Below, in pieces: positions 36,880 to 47,816 of a DNA stretch of 64,000 nt; position 1 is the stretch's first letter; each line of letters opens with the position of its first letter. The DNA is from Gammaproteobacteria bacterium (GTDB lineage: Bacteria; Pseudomonadota; Gammaproteobacteria; Pseudomonadales; IMCC2047): the NCBI GenBank assembly GCA_021773395.1, contig JAJFKB010000002.1, positions 660,582-724,581 of the forward strand, read 5' to 3'. The notes beneath the pieces were generated by a model. The model was not told the DNA's origin. It was given only the letters and a program-made list of their open reading frames with translations, and searched no databases. The translations under genes and the position numbers were made by a program.

Positions 36880-37824
36880 ATGATTTTTATTCCGGTGCCG
36901 ATAACTGATAAGCGAAGCAAATCAAATTTTGAGCCCAACATGAGCCCTCTGCAAAAATCATCACCCACTGAATCTGACAACCAGCCTATTCAACAGCTAG
37001 ACGATATTCTTTCCTATTTTCCTATCGGAGATCGTATTCATTACTATCCCGAATACCAGACCAATCTGACAATGCAATCACTGGTGCTAGGATACCAAAT
37101 TAATGGCCACACAGTTTATTCCCAGAACGATCTCAAAATTCAAATCGGCTCATCAGGCAAATCCGTGATCAAGCTTCACCAAGGAAACAAAGATATAGAA
37201 CTAAAGGAGATTGGAACTCTTTGCATTCTTGTACCGGGAAAGGCAGGCGAGGAATACAAGCTCAACTTTCTGAGCAAAGCCTCACTCGGAAGCCGGGGTC
37301 AATTTCGCAATGGCAACGCGATCACACTGGTTGCCCGTGACCAAGAGAGGGGCGTCATCGAACTGGAAAGCAGCGTTCGCGAATCCTTTATACCAAAGGA
37401 CGGGTATTATCGAAGTCACCGCCTGGTATTATTGGATGTCATCGCAAACAGCCTAAAAGTCAGCGAACAAAGAACACACCACAGGCTACAAACTAATATA
37501 AGCGCAAAAATGCTGCATGCACCAAGTCAAACCAACTATAGCTGCATTTTGAGCAACTACTCTGAGGTCAGCGCACAACTAAAACTGAACCAACCGGACC
37601 CTGAAGCCAAAGCTTTTAGAAACGGGGACCGCATCACTCTCACATTAAAGGTAGACCAGTTACATCGTACCTTTGTGATCAACGGTCTAATTATGCGTGT
37701 CAACCCTCAATCGCTCATTATCACTTTGCAGGAACTGATGATTGGTGGAGAGTTTAAGCCGTTTGAACTAATAGACGCTCTGGATATAAAAGCCTGCTTA
37801 TTACAACACCCGGATTCGCATTAG
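36880..37824 (+). CDS. Hypothetical protein with degenerate PilZ-like C-terminal domain
   Basis: This 314-residue protein has no membrane segment. The N-terminal half (about 40-170) is beta-rich and could be a YcgR-like N-domain. In the C-terminal half R198-x3-R202 and N226-Y-S228-E-V-S231 look like the two PilZ motifs, but the last Gly is Ser, so c-di-GMP binding may be lost. A start at the ATG at 36940 is also possible. It lies between the small RNA and fabA on the plus strand. Confidence 0.55.
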   Translation: MIFIPVPITDKRSKSNFEPNMSPLQKSSPTESDNQPIQQLDDILSYFPIGDRIHYYPEYQTNLTMQSLVLGYQINGHTVYSQNDLKIQIGSSGKSVIKLHQGNKDIELKEIGTLCILVPGKAGEEYKLNFLSKASLGSRGQFRNGNAITLVARDQERGVIELESSVRESFIPKDGYYRSHRLVLLDVIANSLKVSEQRTHHRLQTNISAKMLHAPSQTNYSCILSNYSEVSAQLKLNQPDPEAKAFRNGDRITLTLKVDQLHRTFVINGLIMRVNPQSLIITLQELMIGGEFKPFELIDALDIKACLLQHPDSH

Positions 37825-37879
37825 ATTGGCGCACCGACAGCACCGAATGTTTGCCAGCCGAGCTGAAACCAAAAATTCT

Positions 37880-37909
37880 GTGACAGGACGCTAGGTTGTT
37901 GCGTACAAT
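37880..37909 (+). promoter_or_regulatory. Candidate fabA promoter
   Basis: GTGACA at 37880-37885 and TACAAT at 37904-37909 with an 18-base spacer, about 35 bases upstream of the fabA ATG. Each box matches consensus at five of six positions. No clear FabR-type palindrome was found. Confidence 0.55.
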
Positions 37910-37944
37910 ACCGCAATTAATAAAGACCCATTTGGAAATACTGG

Positions 37945-38463
37945 ATGACACAAAGACAACAATCCTTCACTAAAGAAGAACTCCTAAGTTGTGGCCGTGG
38001 AGAAATGTTCGGCCCGGGTAACGCCCAACTTCCTATCCCGAACATGCTCATGATAGACCGAATCACCAGCATTTCCACAGATAGTGGCATATACAACAAA
38101 GGAAGCATTGTTGCAGAGTTGGACATCACACCAGATCTTTGGTTTTTTGATTGCCACTTTCCAGGGGACCCAGTAATGCCTGGATGTCTTGGCCTGGATG
38201 CCATGTGGCAGCTGGTCGGGTTTTACCTCGGATGGATGGGGTATCCGGGAAAAGGACGAGCACTGGGTTGTGGTGAAGTAAAGTTTACCGGGCAAATCTT
38301 ACCGACCGCCTCAAAAGTCACTTATAAAATCGATTTAAAGCGCGTCATCACCCGCAAACTCATTTTGGGGATTGGTGACGGAAGTCTTGCCGTTGATGGC
38401 AAAGAGATCTACACCGCTAAAGATTTAAGAGTTGGCCTGTTTAAATCTACGGATAGTTTCTAA
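37945..38463 (+). CDS. fabA: 3-hydroxydecanoyl-ACP dehydratase/isomerase
   Basis: Introduces the cis double bond in anaerobic unsaturated fatty acid synthesis. The 172-residue protein has the active-site segment [23 protein letters not shown] with the catalytic His and Asp. It pairs with fabB downstream, as is typical for the pathway. Confidence 0.97.
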   Translation: MTQRQQSFTKEELLSCGRGEMFGPGNAQLPIPNMLMIDRITSISTDSGIYNKGSIVAELDITPDLWFFDCHFPGDPVMPGCLGLDAMWQLVGFYLGWMGYPGKGRALGCGEVKFTGQILPTASKVTYKIDLKRVITRKLILGIGDGSLAVDGKEIYTAKDLRVGLFKSTDSF

Positions 38464-38620
38464 CAGACAATTCGTGTCACGATATATGGGTAGCGTAAAA
38501 GGAATGCTTGCAGAATTTTCCGATAATACATAATCCATATGTAATATAATGAACAATCTAAGACCGATTCAAACACAGTCAACGCAAGCAGTCTATTGAA
38601 CGGTCTGAGAAGGAATATTT

Positions 38621-39838
38621 ATGAAACGTGTCGTAGTAACAGGTATGGGTATAGTTTCCTGCCTAGGCAACGATAAAGCATCCGTATTAAACTCTCTGCG
38701 CGAGGGGAAATCAGGTATCCGCCTGAAACAAGAATACGTAGACCTTGGGCTGCGCAGCCATATTGCCGGCAGTATCAACATTGATATTGAGGGTGCTATT
38801 GACAGGCGTGACCGACGATTTATGAGCGATGCTGCAGCCTACGCCTATATTGCAATGCAGCAGGCGATCGATGATGCCGAGCTACCTGCTCAACTGGTAT
38901 CAAACGAACGCTGCGGTCTGATAGCAGGCTCAGGCGGTCCATCGCTCTCAAATGTTGTTGAAGTAGCCGATGTGCTTAGAGCAAAGGGCGTCAAACGCCT
39001 TGGCCCCTACCGGGTACCTAAAAGCATGAGCAGTACCGTGTCTGCGTGCCTTGCAACTCCTTTCAAAATCAAAGGGGTCAACTACTCTATCACCTCGGCC
39101 TGCTCTACCAGCGCACACTGCATTGGCAATGCGATGGAGCTCATTCAAATGGGCAAACAGGACATTGTTTTTGCCGGGGGCGGGGAAGAAGAACACTGGA
39201 CCTTTACCGCACAGTTCGATGCTATGGGCGCACTCTCAACCAAGTATAACGACACCCCGGAGAAGGCTTCCAGAGCCTATGATATAGACCGTGACGGTTT
39301 TGTCATCGCCGGTGGTGGTGCGATGCTAGTCGTTGAGGAACGCGAACATGCAATCAAGCGTGGCGCCAAAATTTACGCAGAAATTACTGGCTACGGTGCG
39401 ACATCAGACGGTTTTGATATGGTTTCTCCTTCCGGTGAAGGTGCAGTTCGCTGTATGCGTCAGGCAATGTCAACAAGCACGCAACCCGTTGAATACATCA
39501 ATGCACATGGAACCAGCACTCCGGTTGGTGATATCAAAGAACTGAACGCGGTGAAAGAGGTTTTTGCAGATAATATACCTCTCATTTCCTCCACCAAGTC
39601 ACTATCCGGACACTCACTTGGAGCCGCAGGTGCACATGAAGCAATTTATAGCCTGCTCATGATGGAGCACAATTTTATTGCCGCATCTGCCAACGTGGAG
39701 AACATTGACCCTGAAGCCGAAGGCGTCCCTATTGTTACCCAAATGCTGGATCAGACCAGAATAAATACGATGATGTCAAATAGCTTTGGATTTGGCGGCA
39801 CAAATGCTTCACTGCTGTTTGAACGCCATGATAACTAG
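38621..39838 (+). CDS. fabB: 3-oxoacyl-ACP synthase I
   Basis: Elongates the unsaturated intermediates made by FabA. The 405 residues include the catalytic Cys in [13 protein letters not shown], and the His motifs [11 protein letters not shown] and [12 protein letters not shown]. An AAGGAA ribosome site precedes the ATG. The 157-base gap from fabA contains an AT-rich TATAAT-like box that could be a separate promoter. Confidence 0.97.
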   Translation: MKRVVVTGMGIVSCLGNDKASVLNSLREGKSGIRLKQEYVDLGLRSHIAGSINIDIEGAIDRRDRRFMSDAAAYAYIAMQQAIDDAELPAQLVSNERCGLIAGSGGPSLSNVVEVADVLRAKGVKRLGPYRVPKSMSSTVSACLATPFKIKGVNYSITSACSTSAHCIGNAMELIQMGKQDIVFAGGGEEEHWTFTAQFDAMGALSTKYNDTPEKASRAYDIDRDGFVIAGGGAMLVVEEREHAIKRGAKIYAEITGYGATSDGFDMVSPSGEGAVRCMRQAMSTSTQPVEYINAHGTSTPVGDIKELNAVKEVFADNIPLISSTKSLSGHSLGAAGAHEAIYSLLMMEHNFIAASANVENIDPEAEGVPIVTQMLDQTRINTMMSNSFGFGGTNASLLFERHDN

Positions 39839-39884
39839 CCTGGATAAGCATCTCAAATAAGCGGCAGACACCCTGACATTAAAA

Positions 39885-40613
39885 TCAAGGTGTTGAGAGC
39901 ATATCCCTGTGTCGCTCTATCCACTGGCTCGATTCCTGGTGTAACTCTTCAACATCACGCCCCTCTGGCAGGATGGGCTTACCAATCACCAGTTTAAGCT
40001 CTCCTGAGTGTTTCACGAAGCCCTTGGCCGGCCAAATTTCACCAGCATTGTGCGCCACTGGAATGATTGGCGCACCTGTTTCTACCGCCAACAAAGCACC
40101 CGTCTTGGAAAATTTTACACGCCTTCCAGGCGGAACCCGGGTGCCCTCAGGGAAAATCAGCACCCAAAAATTCTGAGCCAGCTTTTCAGATCCCTGCTGA
40201 ACAATTTGTTTTAACGCCCCTGATTTCACCTTTCGATCAATAGCGATTGGTTTTATCAGCGCTAGCGCCCAACCGAAAAAGGGTAATTGCAGCAACTCCT
40301 TTTTTAACACTGTACAAAGCGGTGAGACGATAGTTTGCAAATAAAAAGTTTCCCACTCACTTTGATGATTGCTAACAATAATGCCAGCCTTAATTCCCTC
40401 CAGATTTTCCAGTCCTTCGATACGATATCTTACACCGCAAGCCAAACTAAACCAGCGAACCACAAAATGATTCAATAGGATCGCGAACTTAAAGCGTCGA
40501 CGCAGAGGAAGTAATGGAAGTACCAAAAGGCAAGTAGCGGAATGGATTAACGTAGCAAGACCAAATACCAGCAAAAAACTCGCAGACCTCAGATAAAGTA
40601 TTATTTTTTTCAT
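39885..40613 (-). CDS. 1-acyl-sn-glycerol-3-phosphate acyltransferase-like protein
   Basis: PlsC-type membrane acyltransferase of 242 residues with a hydrophobic N-terminal region. VSNHQSEWETFYLQ has the catalytic His, with Glu at the usual Asp position of the H-x4-D motif, as in many PlsC paralogues. FPEGTRVPPG is the glycerol-phosphate binding block. The exact acceptor is uncertain. It is convergent with fabB. Confidence 0.88.
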   Translation of the reverse strand: MKKIILYLRSASFLLVFGLATLIHSATCLLVLPLLPLRRRFKFAILLNHFVVRWFSLACGVRYRIEGLENLEGIKAGIIVSNHQSEWETFYLQTIVSPLCTVLKKELLQLPFFGWALALIKPIAIDRKVKSGALKQIVQQGSEKLAQNFWVLIFPEGTRVPPGRRVKFSKTGALLAVETGAPIIPVAHNAGEIWPAKGFVKHSGELKLVIGKPILPEGRDVEELHQESSQWIERHRDMLSTP

Positions 40614-40795
40614 TTTCCCTTTTTATATGCTCTATTACCCACACACCAACCAAGCTCTCACCGCGCCATTAATAATCCTAACATTCAAACCTTGCCCGCA
40701 CTCATATCTGGCAATACTAACCAGCGCTCTTCACCCTCAAGCCTTAGCTTAACCAACAACTTGAGTCATACCGATGAAAGCTTCCGACCCGCTAA

Positions 40796-41692
40796 CTAAA
40801 GCCGACTGATCACGCCCTTTGGTGCGCATTCCTTGACCACTCTGGCCATTTCAGGCTTCCATGACCGTTGTTTGATGCCAAATACCTCGAGAATTTTCTG
40901 GCAATTCAGTTGGGAGTTCAAAGGCCGGGCCGCTATATACCCATACTCCTTCGTTTTCTGTGTTTCTATCTGTTTAACGGTGACCTCTCTGTAAAGGCGA
41001 GCCTGCTCAACAACCTGACAGGCTAATTCGTACCAGTTGCTCACTTCACGTCCTGAGTAATGATAACAACCCCACGCATCGGCACCACATTCCAGTTGCC
41101 GGATCATTGCAATTATTACTCGTGCGATATCGTTCGCCGGTGTCGGCGCGCCTATTTGATCATCAACCACCTTGAGCATCTCCTTCTCTCCAGCAAGTCG
41201 AGTCATGGTCTTCACGAAGTTACTTCCCCATTCACTAAAGACCCAGCTCACACGCAAAATCACATACTTTTCAAGAACAGAAGTGAGCAATCGCTCACCC
41301 TCTAGCTTGCTTTCTCCATAAACACTGATCGGATGTGGCTCGTCATCTTCAGCATAGGCAGCCCGTTTCTGGCCATCAAAAATATAGTCCGTGGATAGAT
41401 GCATTAGAGGTATACTCAGCCGCTTACAAGCGATTGCCAGGTTGTGCACGCCCACGGCATTTACCGCAAAACAACTATCTCTTTCCTGCTCAGCCTGGTC
41501 CACGGCAGTATAGGCCGCAGCATTAATAACGAAAGACGGCTTAGCCTTACGAATAGTTCGCAATACCTTGCTTTCTTTTCTAATATCCAGCTCTTCGGAT
41601 GAAAATGCCTGATAGTCGATGTCCTGTTCCAATGCAAAACTGCATAAGGCCCTCCCCACCTGTCCTTGCGATCCCGTAATGAGCAATTTCAC
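40796..41692 (-). CDS. rmlD: dTDP-4-dehydrorhamnose reductase
   Basis: Last step of dTDP-L-rhamnose synthesis. The 298 residues have the Rossmann start LLITGSQGQVGRAL, INAAAYTAVDQAE, LSTDYIFDG and the catalytic Tyr/Lys in YGESKLEGE. No rmlA, B or C is nearby, which is unusual because they often form an operon; they may be elsewhere. Confidence 0.9.
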   Translation of the reverse strand: MKLLITGSQGQVGRALCSFALEQDIDYQAFSSEELDIRKESKVLRTIRKAKPSFVINAAAYTAVDQAEQERDSCFAVNAVGVHNLAIACKRLSIPLMHLSTDYIFDGQKRAAYAEDDEPHPISVYGESKLEGERLLTSVLEKYVILRVSWVFSEWGSNFVKTMTRLAGEKEMLKVVDDQIGAPTPANDIARVIIAMIRQLECGADAWGCYHYSGREVSNWYELACQVVEQARLYREVTVKQIETQKTKEYGYIAARPLNSQLNCQKILEVFGIKQRSWKPEMARVVKECAPKGVISRL

Positions 41693-41707
41693 TGCGCTTG
41701 ATTGCTC

Positions 41708-42184
41708 CTAAAAAGGGATATCATCATCAAAATCATCAAAGCCGGACGGCGCACTTTGCGAACCCTGACTAGCATTATTCGTATCTTTTGATGGTGTACT
41801 TTTAGGAGCTTGGCCTTGATTGGAACCGGAACCAGCGAAATCTCCGCTACCACGACTGTCCAGCATTTGCATATCCGAACCGACGATCTCGGTCGTGTAG
41901 CGTTTCACCCCATCCTTTTCCCACTGCCGCGTTCGCAAGGAACCCTCGACATAGACTTTCGAGCCCTTATGCAGGTATTCTCCGGCGATCTCAGCTAGTT
42001 TGTTAAAAAACACCACACGATGCCACTCGGTTCGCTCCTGCTGCTGGCCACTCTGCTTATCTTTCCAGCTCTCACTGGTCGCAACGGTAATATTTGTTAC
42101 CGCGCCGCCAGAGGGCAAATACCGCGTTTCCGGATCACCGCCACAATTTCCTACCAGTATTACTTTATTGATGCCACGCGCCAT
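41708..42184 (-). CDS. ssb: Single-stranded DNA-binding protein
   Basis: The 158-residue protein has the OB-fold start [21 protein letters not shown] and ends with the acidic protein-interaction tail DFDDDIPF. The linker is Ser/Gly/Gln-rich. It is divergent from uvrA, the common gammaproteobacterial arrangement, but here a MITE has inserted between them. Confidence 0.96.
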   Translation of the reverse strand: MARGINKVILVGNCGGDPETRYLPSGGAVTNITVATSESWKDKQSGQQQERTEWHRVVFFNKLAEIAGEYLHKGSKVYVEGSLRTRQWEKDGVKRYTTEIVGSDMQMLDSRGSGDFAGSGSNQGQAPKSTPSKDTNNASQGSQSAPSGFDDFDDDIPF

Positions 42185-42339
42185 GATTCTCTCCCTTAAA
42201 ATAGTGATTTATTCCGCTATACCATTCGCCCAACCATTGGCCCTGCGGATCCACATTAGCTGCAAGATGGTAGCAGATAATGAGCCCCTCACAAAACTCT
42301 TCGCTCGTTAATCTCAACATTTCGGCGACTACTGACTAA

Positions 42340-42601
42340 GGGACCTCTGAATAACTCCTTAATGTCTCTGCGAGACCTGAAAGCATTAGCTGCAAGGCAG
42401 GAACTGCCGCTAATGCTTATTGCCTTAGCAAAGTTTCTAACGCCGCAGATGAAGCTTTCAGACCTCGCCCTACGGGGCTTACAGAGCATTTGTAGCTCTG
42501 CGTTGGCGTTGTTTACAAGGTCTGGACATTCCTGCACAAAGCCGCCTTAATCTACTAACGCTCTGTGAGCCAGAGATATCAAGAAGTTATTCAGGGGTTC
42601 C
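42340..42601. mobile_element. IS5-type MITE, long copy (A)
   Basis: Terminal inverted repeats of 17 bases match at 15 positions: GGGACCTCTGAATAACT at the left and GGAACCCCTGAATAACT as read inward from the right. Perfect 4-base target duplications CTAA flank the element (42336-42339 and 42602-42605), matching the YTAR targets of the IS5 group, whose ends also begin GGAA and contain GAATAA. The 262 bases have no transposase gene. Its interior is nearly the same as the inverted copy B at 61939 apart from a 68-base extra piece. Confidence 0.85.
42382..42417. repeat. Nested palindrome in the extra module of MITE copy A
   Basis: AGCATTAGC (42382-42390) pairs with GCTAATGCT (42409-42417) and GGCAG (42396-42400) with CTGCC (42404-42408), leaving a bulge TGCAA. 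Together they form a hairpin of 14 paired bases. GTCTC/GAGAC just before (42364-42376) form another. Copy B lacks this module. Confidence 0.75.
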
Positions 42602-42667
42602 CTAATACAATCTTAAGCCAAATTCAGGAAACGCACAGAGCAAAACACAAAACAAATATATATGCCT

Positions 42668-42697
42668 TTGTCATATACCAAATTTACCCTATATAAT
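42668..42697 (+). promoter_or_regulatory. uvrA promoter
   Basis: TTGTCA at 42668-42673 and a perfect TATAAT at 42692-42697 are 18 bases apart. The start should be near 42704, 21 bases before the uvrA ATG. An in-frame ATG at 42662 would lie upstream of this transcript, so the 42725 start is preferred. The MITE ends 66 bases before the -35 box. Confidence 0.7.
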
Positions 42698-42724
42698 GGT
42701 TGGTTTTCCTTTGACAGCGGTTTT

Positions 42725-45607
42725 ATGAGTAAAATTATACTGCGTGGTGTTCGCACACATAACTTAAAAAACATCAATCTTGACATACCCAGGGATCAGT
42801 TAGTCGTTATCACTGGCCTATCCGGCTCGGGAAAATCATCACTAGCGTTTGATACGCTTTATGCAGAAGGGCAAAGGCGCTACGTAGAGTCACTATCTAC
42901 CTATGCTCGCCAATTCCTTTCCATGATGGAAAAACCGGATCTCGACCATATTGAAGGTCTGTCGCCAGCCATTTCGATCGAGCAAAAGGCAACCTCCCAC
43001 AATCCCAGATCCACCGTAGGCACCATCACCGAAATCTACGATTATTTACGTCTGCTTTTTGCCCGCGCAGGCGAACCGCGATGCCCCGAGCATGGCAAAC
43101 CTTTGCAAGCACAGGCCATTAGCCAAATGGTAGATCAAGTTATGGCGCTACCTGAGCAAAGTCGATGGATGATGATTGCTCCGATGGTACAGAACCGCAA
43201 AGGCGAGCATCTGCATTTATTCGAAGAGCTAAGATCCCAAGGATTTATAAGGGTACGAGTTAACGGTATTGTCACAGAATTAGACCAAGTGCCCGCTTTG
43301 GACAAAAACAAAAAACACTCAATTGAAGTAGTAGTCGATCGATTCAAAGTACGCGAGGACCTGCAGATTCGTTTAGCGGAGTCTTTCGAAACCTGTGTCC
43401 AGTTAAGCCAGGGAATCGCTAAAATCATTCCGATGGATGACGACGAAGATTCGGAAGCTCGTGAAGAGCTGATTTTTTCATCACTGTTCGCCTGCCCCGT
43501 CTGTGGACATAGCATATCTGAACTAGAACCCAGAATTTTCTCCTTCAATAACCCAGCGGGTGCTTGCGCGACCTGTGATGGGCTTGGTGTACATCAATTT
43601 TTTGACCAAGAACGCATTGTCTGTAAACCTGAGCTCAAAATAGCTGAAGGCGCTATCAAAGGCTGGGACAGAAGAAATGCCTATTACTTTCAAATGCTAA
43701 CCTGTGTAGCTGAGCATTATGGCTTCGACCTGGACCAACCTTTTTCAGAAATGGATGACGCCTCACGGCAGGTGATCCTAGAGGGCAGCGGTCAAGATTC
43801 GGTTGCTTTTAAGTACCTCACTGAGCGAGGCGACATTATCAGCAAACAACATCCGTTTGAAGGAGTACTACCGAATATCGCCCGTCGCTACAAATCAACC
43901 GAGTCACAAATGGTTCGAGATGATCTGGCTAAATACCTGAGCGAGCAACCTTGCCCATCCTGTAACGGATCTCGACTAAAAAGAGAGGCCCGGCACGTGT
44001 TTATCGAAGAGCTCAACTTGCCTGAAATCACCGACTGGCCAGTCGGTAAAGCGTTATCCTATTTCGAGCAACTAAGCCTGCCTGGGAGACGTGGGGAAGT
44101 TGCTGAGAAGATAGTAAAAGAAATTCGCCTCCGCTTATCTTTCCTGGTAAATGTTGGACTCGATTACCTGTCCCTGAATAGAAGCGCTGAGACCCTCTCA
44201 GGGGGAGAGGCGCAGCGCATCCGATTAGCAAGCCAAATTGGGGCTGGGCTAATGGGCGTCATGTATATTCTTGATGAGCCTTCAATTGGACTTCATCAAA
44301 GAGATAATGAACGCCTGTTAAATACCCTTTTCCACCTAAGGGATTTGGGCAATAGCGTTATAGTTGTAGAGCATGACGAAGAAGCTGTGCGCAGTGCAGA
44401 TTATGTCATTGATATAGGCCCCGGTGCGGGTGTGCATGGGGGAAGAGTTGTGGCGCAGGGAACTCCTGCTGCTATTGAGGCAAATCCTGAATCAATAACC
44501 GGCCAGTATTTGTCAGGAGAAAAAAAGATCAAAGTACCCTGCCAACGAAATCCATTTGATAAGCAAAAAGTTCTGCGCCTGGAAGGCGCCACGGCGAACA
44601 ACCTGAAAAACGTCACTGTTGAAATGCCTCTGGGTTTAATGACCTGTATCACAGGTGTTTCAGGCTCCGGAAAATCGACCCTGATTAACAATACACTCTA
44701 TCCAATTGCTGCGACTGAGTTAAATAAAGCGACTACACTTAAACCAGCCCCCTACTATAGCATTCAAGGCTTGGAGCAATTGGATAAAGTGGTCGACATT
44801 GATCAAAGTCCTATAGGGCGCACTCCACGTTCCAATCCCGCAACTTATACAGGACTCTTTACGCCAATCCGAGAGCTTTTTGCTGCAACCCAAGAAGCAC
44901 GCTCTCGTGGTTACAAACCCGGACGCTTTAGCTTCAACGTTAAGGGGGGGCGCTGCGAAACCTGTCAAGGTGACGGTCTAATTAAGGTCGAAATGCATTT
45001 TCTACCTGATATTTATGTCCCCTGCGATGTATGTAAAGGAAAACGCTACAATCGCGAAACACTCGAGATTAAATATAAGGGAAAAAATATTCACGAAGTA
45101 CTGGATATGACTGTCGAAGAAGCCAGTGAGTTTTTTAACCCTGTGCCAATGTTGGCAAGAAAACTGCAAACCCTTGTGGACGTTGGACTTTCCTACATTC
45201 GTCTCGGGCAAGCCGCTACGACTCTTTCCGGGGGTGAAGCGCAGCGCGTCAAACTTGCTAAAGAACTATCAAAAAGAGATACCGGCCAAACACTTTATAT
45301 ACTTGACGAACCGACGACGGGTTTGCATTTTCACGATATAGAGCAGCTGCTCAATGTACTACATCGGCTAAGAAATCACGGGAATACGATACTCGTCATC
45401 GAGCATAATCTGGATGTGATTAAAACGGCTGATTGGATTATTGATCTTGGACCAGAGGGTGGTAACGGCGGCGGTTATATAGTCGCAGAAGGGACTCCGG
45501 AGCATATCGTCACAGTTACTGAATCTCACACAGGCCGATATTTACGGCCACTTTTAGAATCTTGCAAGAAGCCTGATTTAGAGCAGGCGGAGTCATTTGC
45601 CCTGTAA
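42725..45607 (+). CDS. uvrA: Excinuclease ABC subunit A
   Basis: Damage-recognition ATPase of nucleotide excision repair. The ATG at 42725 gives [20 protein letters not shown], the usual start, and 960 residues. It has two ABC modules: Walker A at GLSGSGKSS and GVSGSGKST, signatures [12 protein letters not shown] and [12 protein letters not shown], and zinc fingers with CPVCGHS and CETCQGDG. The gene stands alone on the plus strand. It ends in a terminator shared with rplQ. Confidence 0.97.
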   Translation: MSKIILRGVRTHNLKNINLDIPRDQLVVITGLSGSGKSSLAFDTLYAEGQRRYVESLSTYARQFLSMMEKPDLDHIEGLSPAISIEQKATSHNPRSTVGTITEIYDYLRLLFARAGEPRCPEHGKPLQAQAISQMVDQVMALPEQSRWMMIAPMVQNRKGEHLHLFEELRSQGFIRVRVNGIVTELDQVPALDKNKKHSIEVVVDRFKVREDLQIRLAESFETCVQLSQGIAKIIPMDDDEDSEAREELIFSSLFACPVCGHSISELEPRIFSFNNPAGACATCDGLGVHQFFDQERIVCKPELKIAEGAIKGWDRRNAYYFQMLTCVAEHYGFDLDQPFSEMDDASRQVILEGSGQDSVAFKYLTERGDIISKQHPFEGVLPNIARRYKSTESQMVRDDLAKYLSEQPCPSCNGSRLKREARHVFIEELNLPEITDWPVGKALSYFEQLSLPGRRGEVAEKIVKEIRLRLSFLVNVGLDYLSLNRSAETLSGGEAQRIRLASQIGAGLMGVMYILDEPSIGLHQRDNERLLNTLFHLRDLGNSVIVVEHDEEAVRSADYVIDIGPGAGVHGGRVVAQGTPAAIEANPESITGQYLSGEKKIKVPCQRNPFDKQKVLRLEGATANNLKNVTVEMPLGLMTCITGVSGSGKSTLINNTLYPIAATELNKATTLKPAPYYSIQGLEQLDKVVDIDQSPIGRTPRSNPATYTGLFTPIRELFAATQEARSRGYKPGRFSFNVKGGRCETCQGDGLIKVEMHFLPDIYVPCDVCKGKRYNRETLEIKYKGKNIHEVLDMTVEEASEFFNPVPMLARKLQTLVDVGLSYIRLGQAATTLSGGEAQRVKLAKELSKRDTGQTLYILDEPTTGLHFHDIEQLLNVLHRLRNHGNTILVIEHNLDVIKTADWIIDLGPEGGNGGGYIVAEGTPEHIVTVTESHTGRYLRPLLESCKKPDLEQAESFAL

Positions 45608-45648
45608 TTAACTTTTCACCGCACTCTGCAATACGCTCTTACAGACGC

Positions 45649-45676
45649 AAAAAGCCAGGACAGGTCCTGGCTTTTT
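45649..45676. terminator. Bidirectional terminator between uvrA and rplQ
   Basis: GCCAGGA (45654-45660) pairs with TCCTGGC (45665-45671), with a run of As before and five Ts after. It serves uvrA on the plus strand and the alpha operon on the minus strand. Confidence 0.88.
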
Positions 45677-45700
45677 GGGAATAACTGATCGTCAATATGA

Positions 45701-46102
45701 CTAATCTTCAGAGTCTTCCTCAATATCCTCTTCAAACTCTGCCATAGGCCGGCCAACTAACTCAATGTATGCCATCGGTGCATTATCGCCTGCACGGAAA
45801 CCGCACTTCATAATCCGGGTATAACCTCCAGGGCGCTCTGAATACCTGGGGCCAAGCTCACTAAAGAGCTTTCCAACCGTCTCTTTATTGCGCAAACGAT
45901 CAAATGCAAGCCGCCGATTAGCGACCGAGTCTTCCTTCGCCAGAGTAATAAACGGCTCGGCGATTTTGCGAAGCTCTTTAGCCTTAGGCAAAGTAGTTTT
46001 GATAATTTCGTGTTCGACCAGTGAAGCAGTCATGTTTTTAAACATTGCTTGACGGTGCGAACTGTTTCGATTCAGCTGGCGACCACTTTTACGATGACGC
46101 AT
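45701..46102 (-). CDS. rplQ: 50S ribosomal protein L17
   Basis: The 133 residues start [20 protein letters not shown], the standard L17 N-terminus, and end in an acidic tail ([12 protein letters not shown]) slightly longer than in E. coli. It is the last gene of the alpha operon, 46 bases after rpoA, and ends at the shared terminator. Confidence 0.98.
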   Translation of the reverse strand: MRHRKSGRQLNRNSSHRQAMFKNMTASLVEHEIIKTTLPKAKELRKIAEPFITLAKEDSVANRRLAFDRLRNKETVGKLFSELGPRYSERPGGYTRIMKCGFRAGDNAPMAYIELVGRPMAEFEEDIEEDSED

Positions 46103-46148
46103 GTTGCAATTCCCTACAAATTTAACTCTAAAATATTAAAGGTTAATA

Positions 46149-47156
46149 CTAGTCACGCCTGGCCAGCACTCGATCATCGTTCTTCAGGCTTGAGGGAGGC
46201 CAGTTTTCCAGGCGCATCCCCAAAGACAATCCTTTAGATGCAAGTACGTCTTTAATTTCAGTCAGTGACTTTTTACCCAAATTAGGCGTTTTCAGCAGAT
46301 CCACTTCAGTTCGCTGAATCAAATCGCCAATGTAGTACAAATTTTCTGCTTTCAAGCAGTTAGCCGAGCGAACAGTTAGTTCCAAATCATCCACAGGGCG
46401 CAGCAAGATGGGATCTACCTCATCTTCCTCTTCTTCAAACTCAGGTTCCTTATCAGCTTCCAGATCAACAAAAGCTATCAACTGCTGCTGCAGAATAGTT
46501 GCTGCACGACGGATGCACTCCTCTGGATCGATTGTACCATTGGATTCAATATCCAAAATCAATTTATCCAGGTCGGTACGCTGTTCAACTCGAGCACTTT
46601 CAACGATATAAGCAACACGTCTTACCGGGCTATAGCTGGCGTCCAACTGTAACGTTCCTATTGGCTTGGCCTCTCCTTCAGCAAAACGGGTATCAGCCGC
46701 CTCGTAACCACGCCCTTTAGCGACCTTAATGCTCATATTAAGCTCGCCTTTAGCATTAAGATTGGCAATCACATGCTCCGGGTTCGCTATCTCTACATCA
46801 TGATCCAATTCGATATCACCAGCTACTACCGGGCCCGCTCCCTTTTTATTGAGCGTCAATGTCGCTTCATCACTATTATGCATAGTGACTGCCACACCTT
46901 TGAGGTTTAGCAGGATATCGATAACGTCTTCCTGAACACCTTCAATCGTACTGTACTCATGCTGCACGCCTTCGATCGTCACCTCCACTATTGCCGCTCC
47001 GGGCATAGAGGACAATAAGATACGGCGCAGTGAATTACCTAAAGTGTGGCCAAAACCACGCTCAAAGGGTTCCAGCACAACCTTGGCATGATTCGCACTG
47101 ATTTCTTCAACTTGAATATGCTTGGGTGTTAAAAACTCTGTAACTTGTCGTTGCAT
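46149..47156 (-). CDS. rpoA: RNA polymerase alpha subunit
   Basis: The 335-residue protein has the N-terminal assembly domain ([23 protein letters not shown]) and the C-terminal UP-element and activator domain ([21 protein letters not shown]). The linker contains an unusually acidic patch ([12 protein letters not shown]) compared with E. coli. It lies between rpsD and rplQ as usual. Confidence 0.98.
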   Translation of the reverse strand: MQRQVTEFLTPKHIQVEEISANHAKVVLEPFERGFGHTLGNSLRRILLSSMPGAAIVEVTIEGVQHEYSTIEGVQEDVIDILLNLKGVAVTMHNSDEATLTLNKKGAGPVVAGDIELDHDVEIANPEHVIANLNAKGELNMSIKVAKGRGYEAADTRFAEGEAKPIGTLQLDASYSPVRRVAYIVESARVEQRTDLDKLILDIESNGTIDPEECIRRAATILQQQLIAFVDLEADKEPEFEEEEDEVDPILLRPVDDLELTVRSANCLKAENLYYIGDLIQRTEVDLLKTPNLGKKSLTEIKDVLASKGLSLGMRLENWPPSSLKNDDRVLARRD

Positions 47157-47180
47157 GCTTAAGCCTATTGTTAAGAGGTA

Positions 47181-47801
47181 TTACTTGGAATACAGCTCGA
47201 CGATGAGGTTCTCATTAATCTCCGCTGGCAAGTCAGCTCGATCAGGCACCGCCTTGAACTCACCTTCCATTTTTCCGGCACTGACCTCTACCCATTCGGG
47301 AGTTCCACGCTGCACTGCCAGTTCTAGCGCCGATTTTATACGCAGTTGATTCTTGGCCTTTTCGCGAACAGACACAACATCACCGGCTTTCACCTGATAC
47401 GAAGGAATGTTTACGGTAACGCCATTTACCTGAATGCTTTTGTGCGATACCAGTTGTCTAGACTCCGCGCGAGTTGCGCCAAAGCCAAGTCGATACACCA
47501 CATTATCCAGACGACATTCCAGTAATTTCAACAGGTTTTCGCCCGTTGCACCTTTTTTACTGGCTGCAGTTTTGTAATAGTTACGGAACTGCTTTTCCAG
47601 GACGCCATAAATACGGCGAACCTTTTGCTTTTCCCTAAGTTGTAAACCGTAATCGGACAAACGGCTTCGTCTTGCGCCATGCACTCCTGGTACGGTATCA
47701 GCCTTACATTTTGAGTCCAGTGGTCTTACACCACTTTTTAAATATAAATCCGTCCCTTCACGACGAGACAGTTTACAGGTAGGTCCAATATAGCGAGCCA
47801 T
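47181..47801 (-). CDS. rpsD: 30S ribosomal protein S4
   Basis: The 206-residue protein starts [21 protein letters not shown] and has the S4 RNA-binding segment [27 protein letters not shown]. In E. coli S4 represses the alpha operon by binding the rpsM leader. The zinc-type N-terminal Cys cluster is absent. Confidence 0.98.
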   Translation of the reverse strand: MARYIGPTCKLSRREGTDLYLKSGVRPLDSKCKADTVPGVHGARRSRLSDYGLQLREKQKVRRIYGVLEKQFRNYYKTAASKKGATGENLLKLLECRLDNVVYRLGFGATRAESRQLVSHKSIQVNGVTVNIPSYQVKAGDVVSVREKAKNQLRIKSALELAVQRGTPEWVEVSAGKMEGEFKAVPDRADLPAEINENLIVELYSK

Positions 47802-47816
47802 TATGCTGTCTCCTGA

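Larger units (their letters stand above)
42185..42724. other. ssb-uvrA divergent region interrupted by a MITE
   Basis: This 540-base gap contains about 150 bases of ssb upstream DNA, the MITE at 42340-42601 and the uvrA promoter at 42668-42697. A LexA box (CTG-N10-CAG) was looked for near either start and not found; the nearest lookalike is inside the MITE and ends CAC. Confidence 0.6.

Noticed and set aside
42185-42724. LexA box for uvrA/ssb
   Set aside because: The closest candidate (CTG-N10-CAC) is inside the MITE and lacks the final G; none lies at the promoter.
42662-42724. Longer uvrA start at 42662
   Set aside because: The ATG at 42662 is upstream of the likely transcription start, and the added 21 residues are not part of UvrA.
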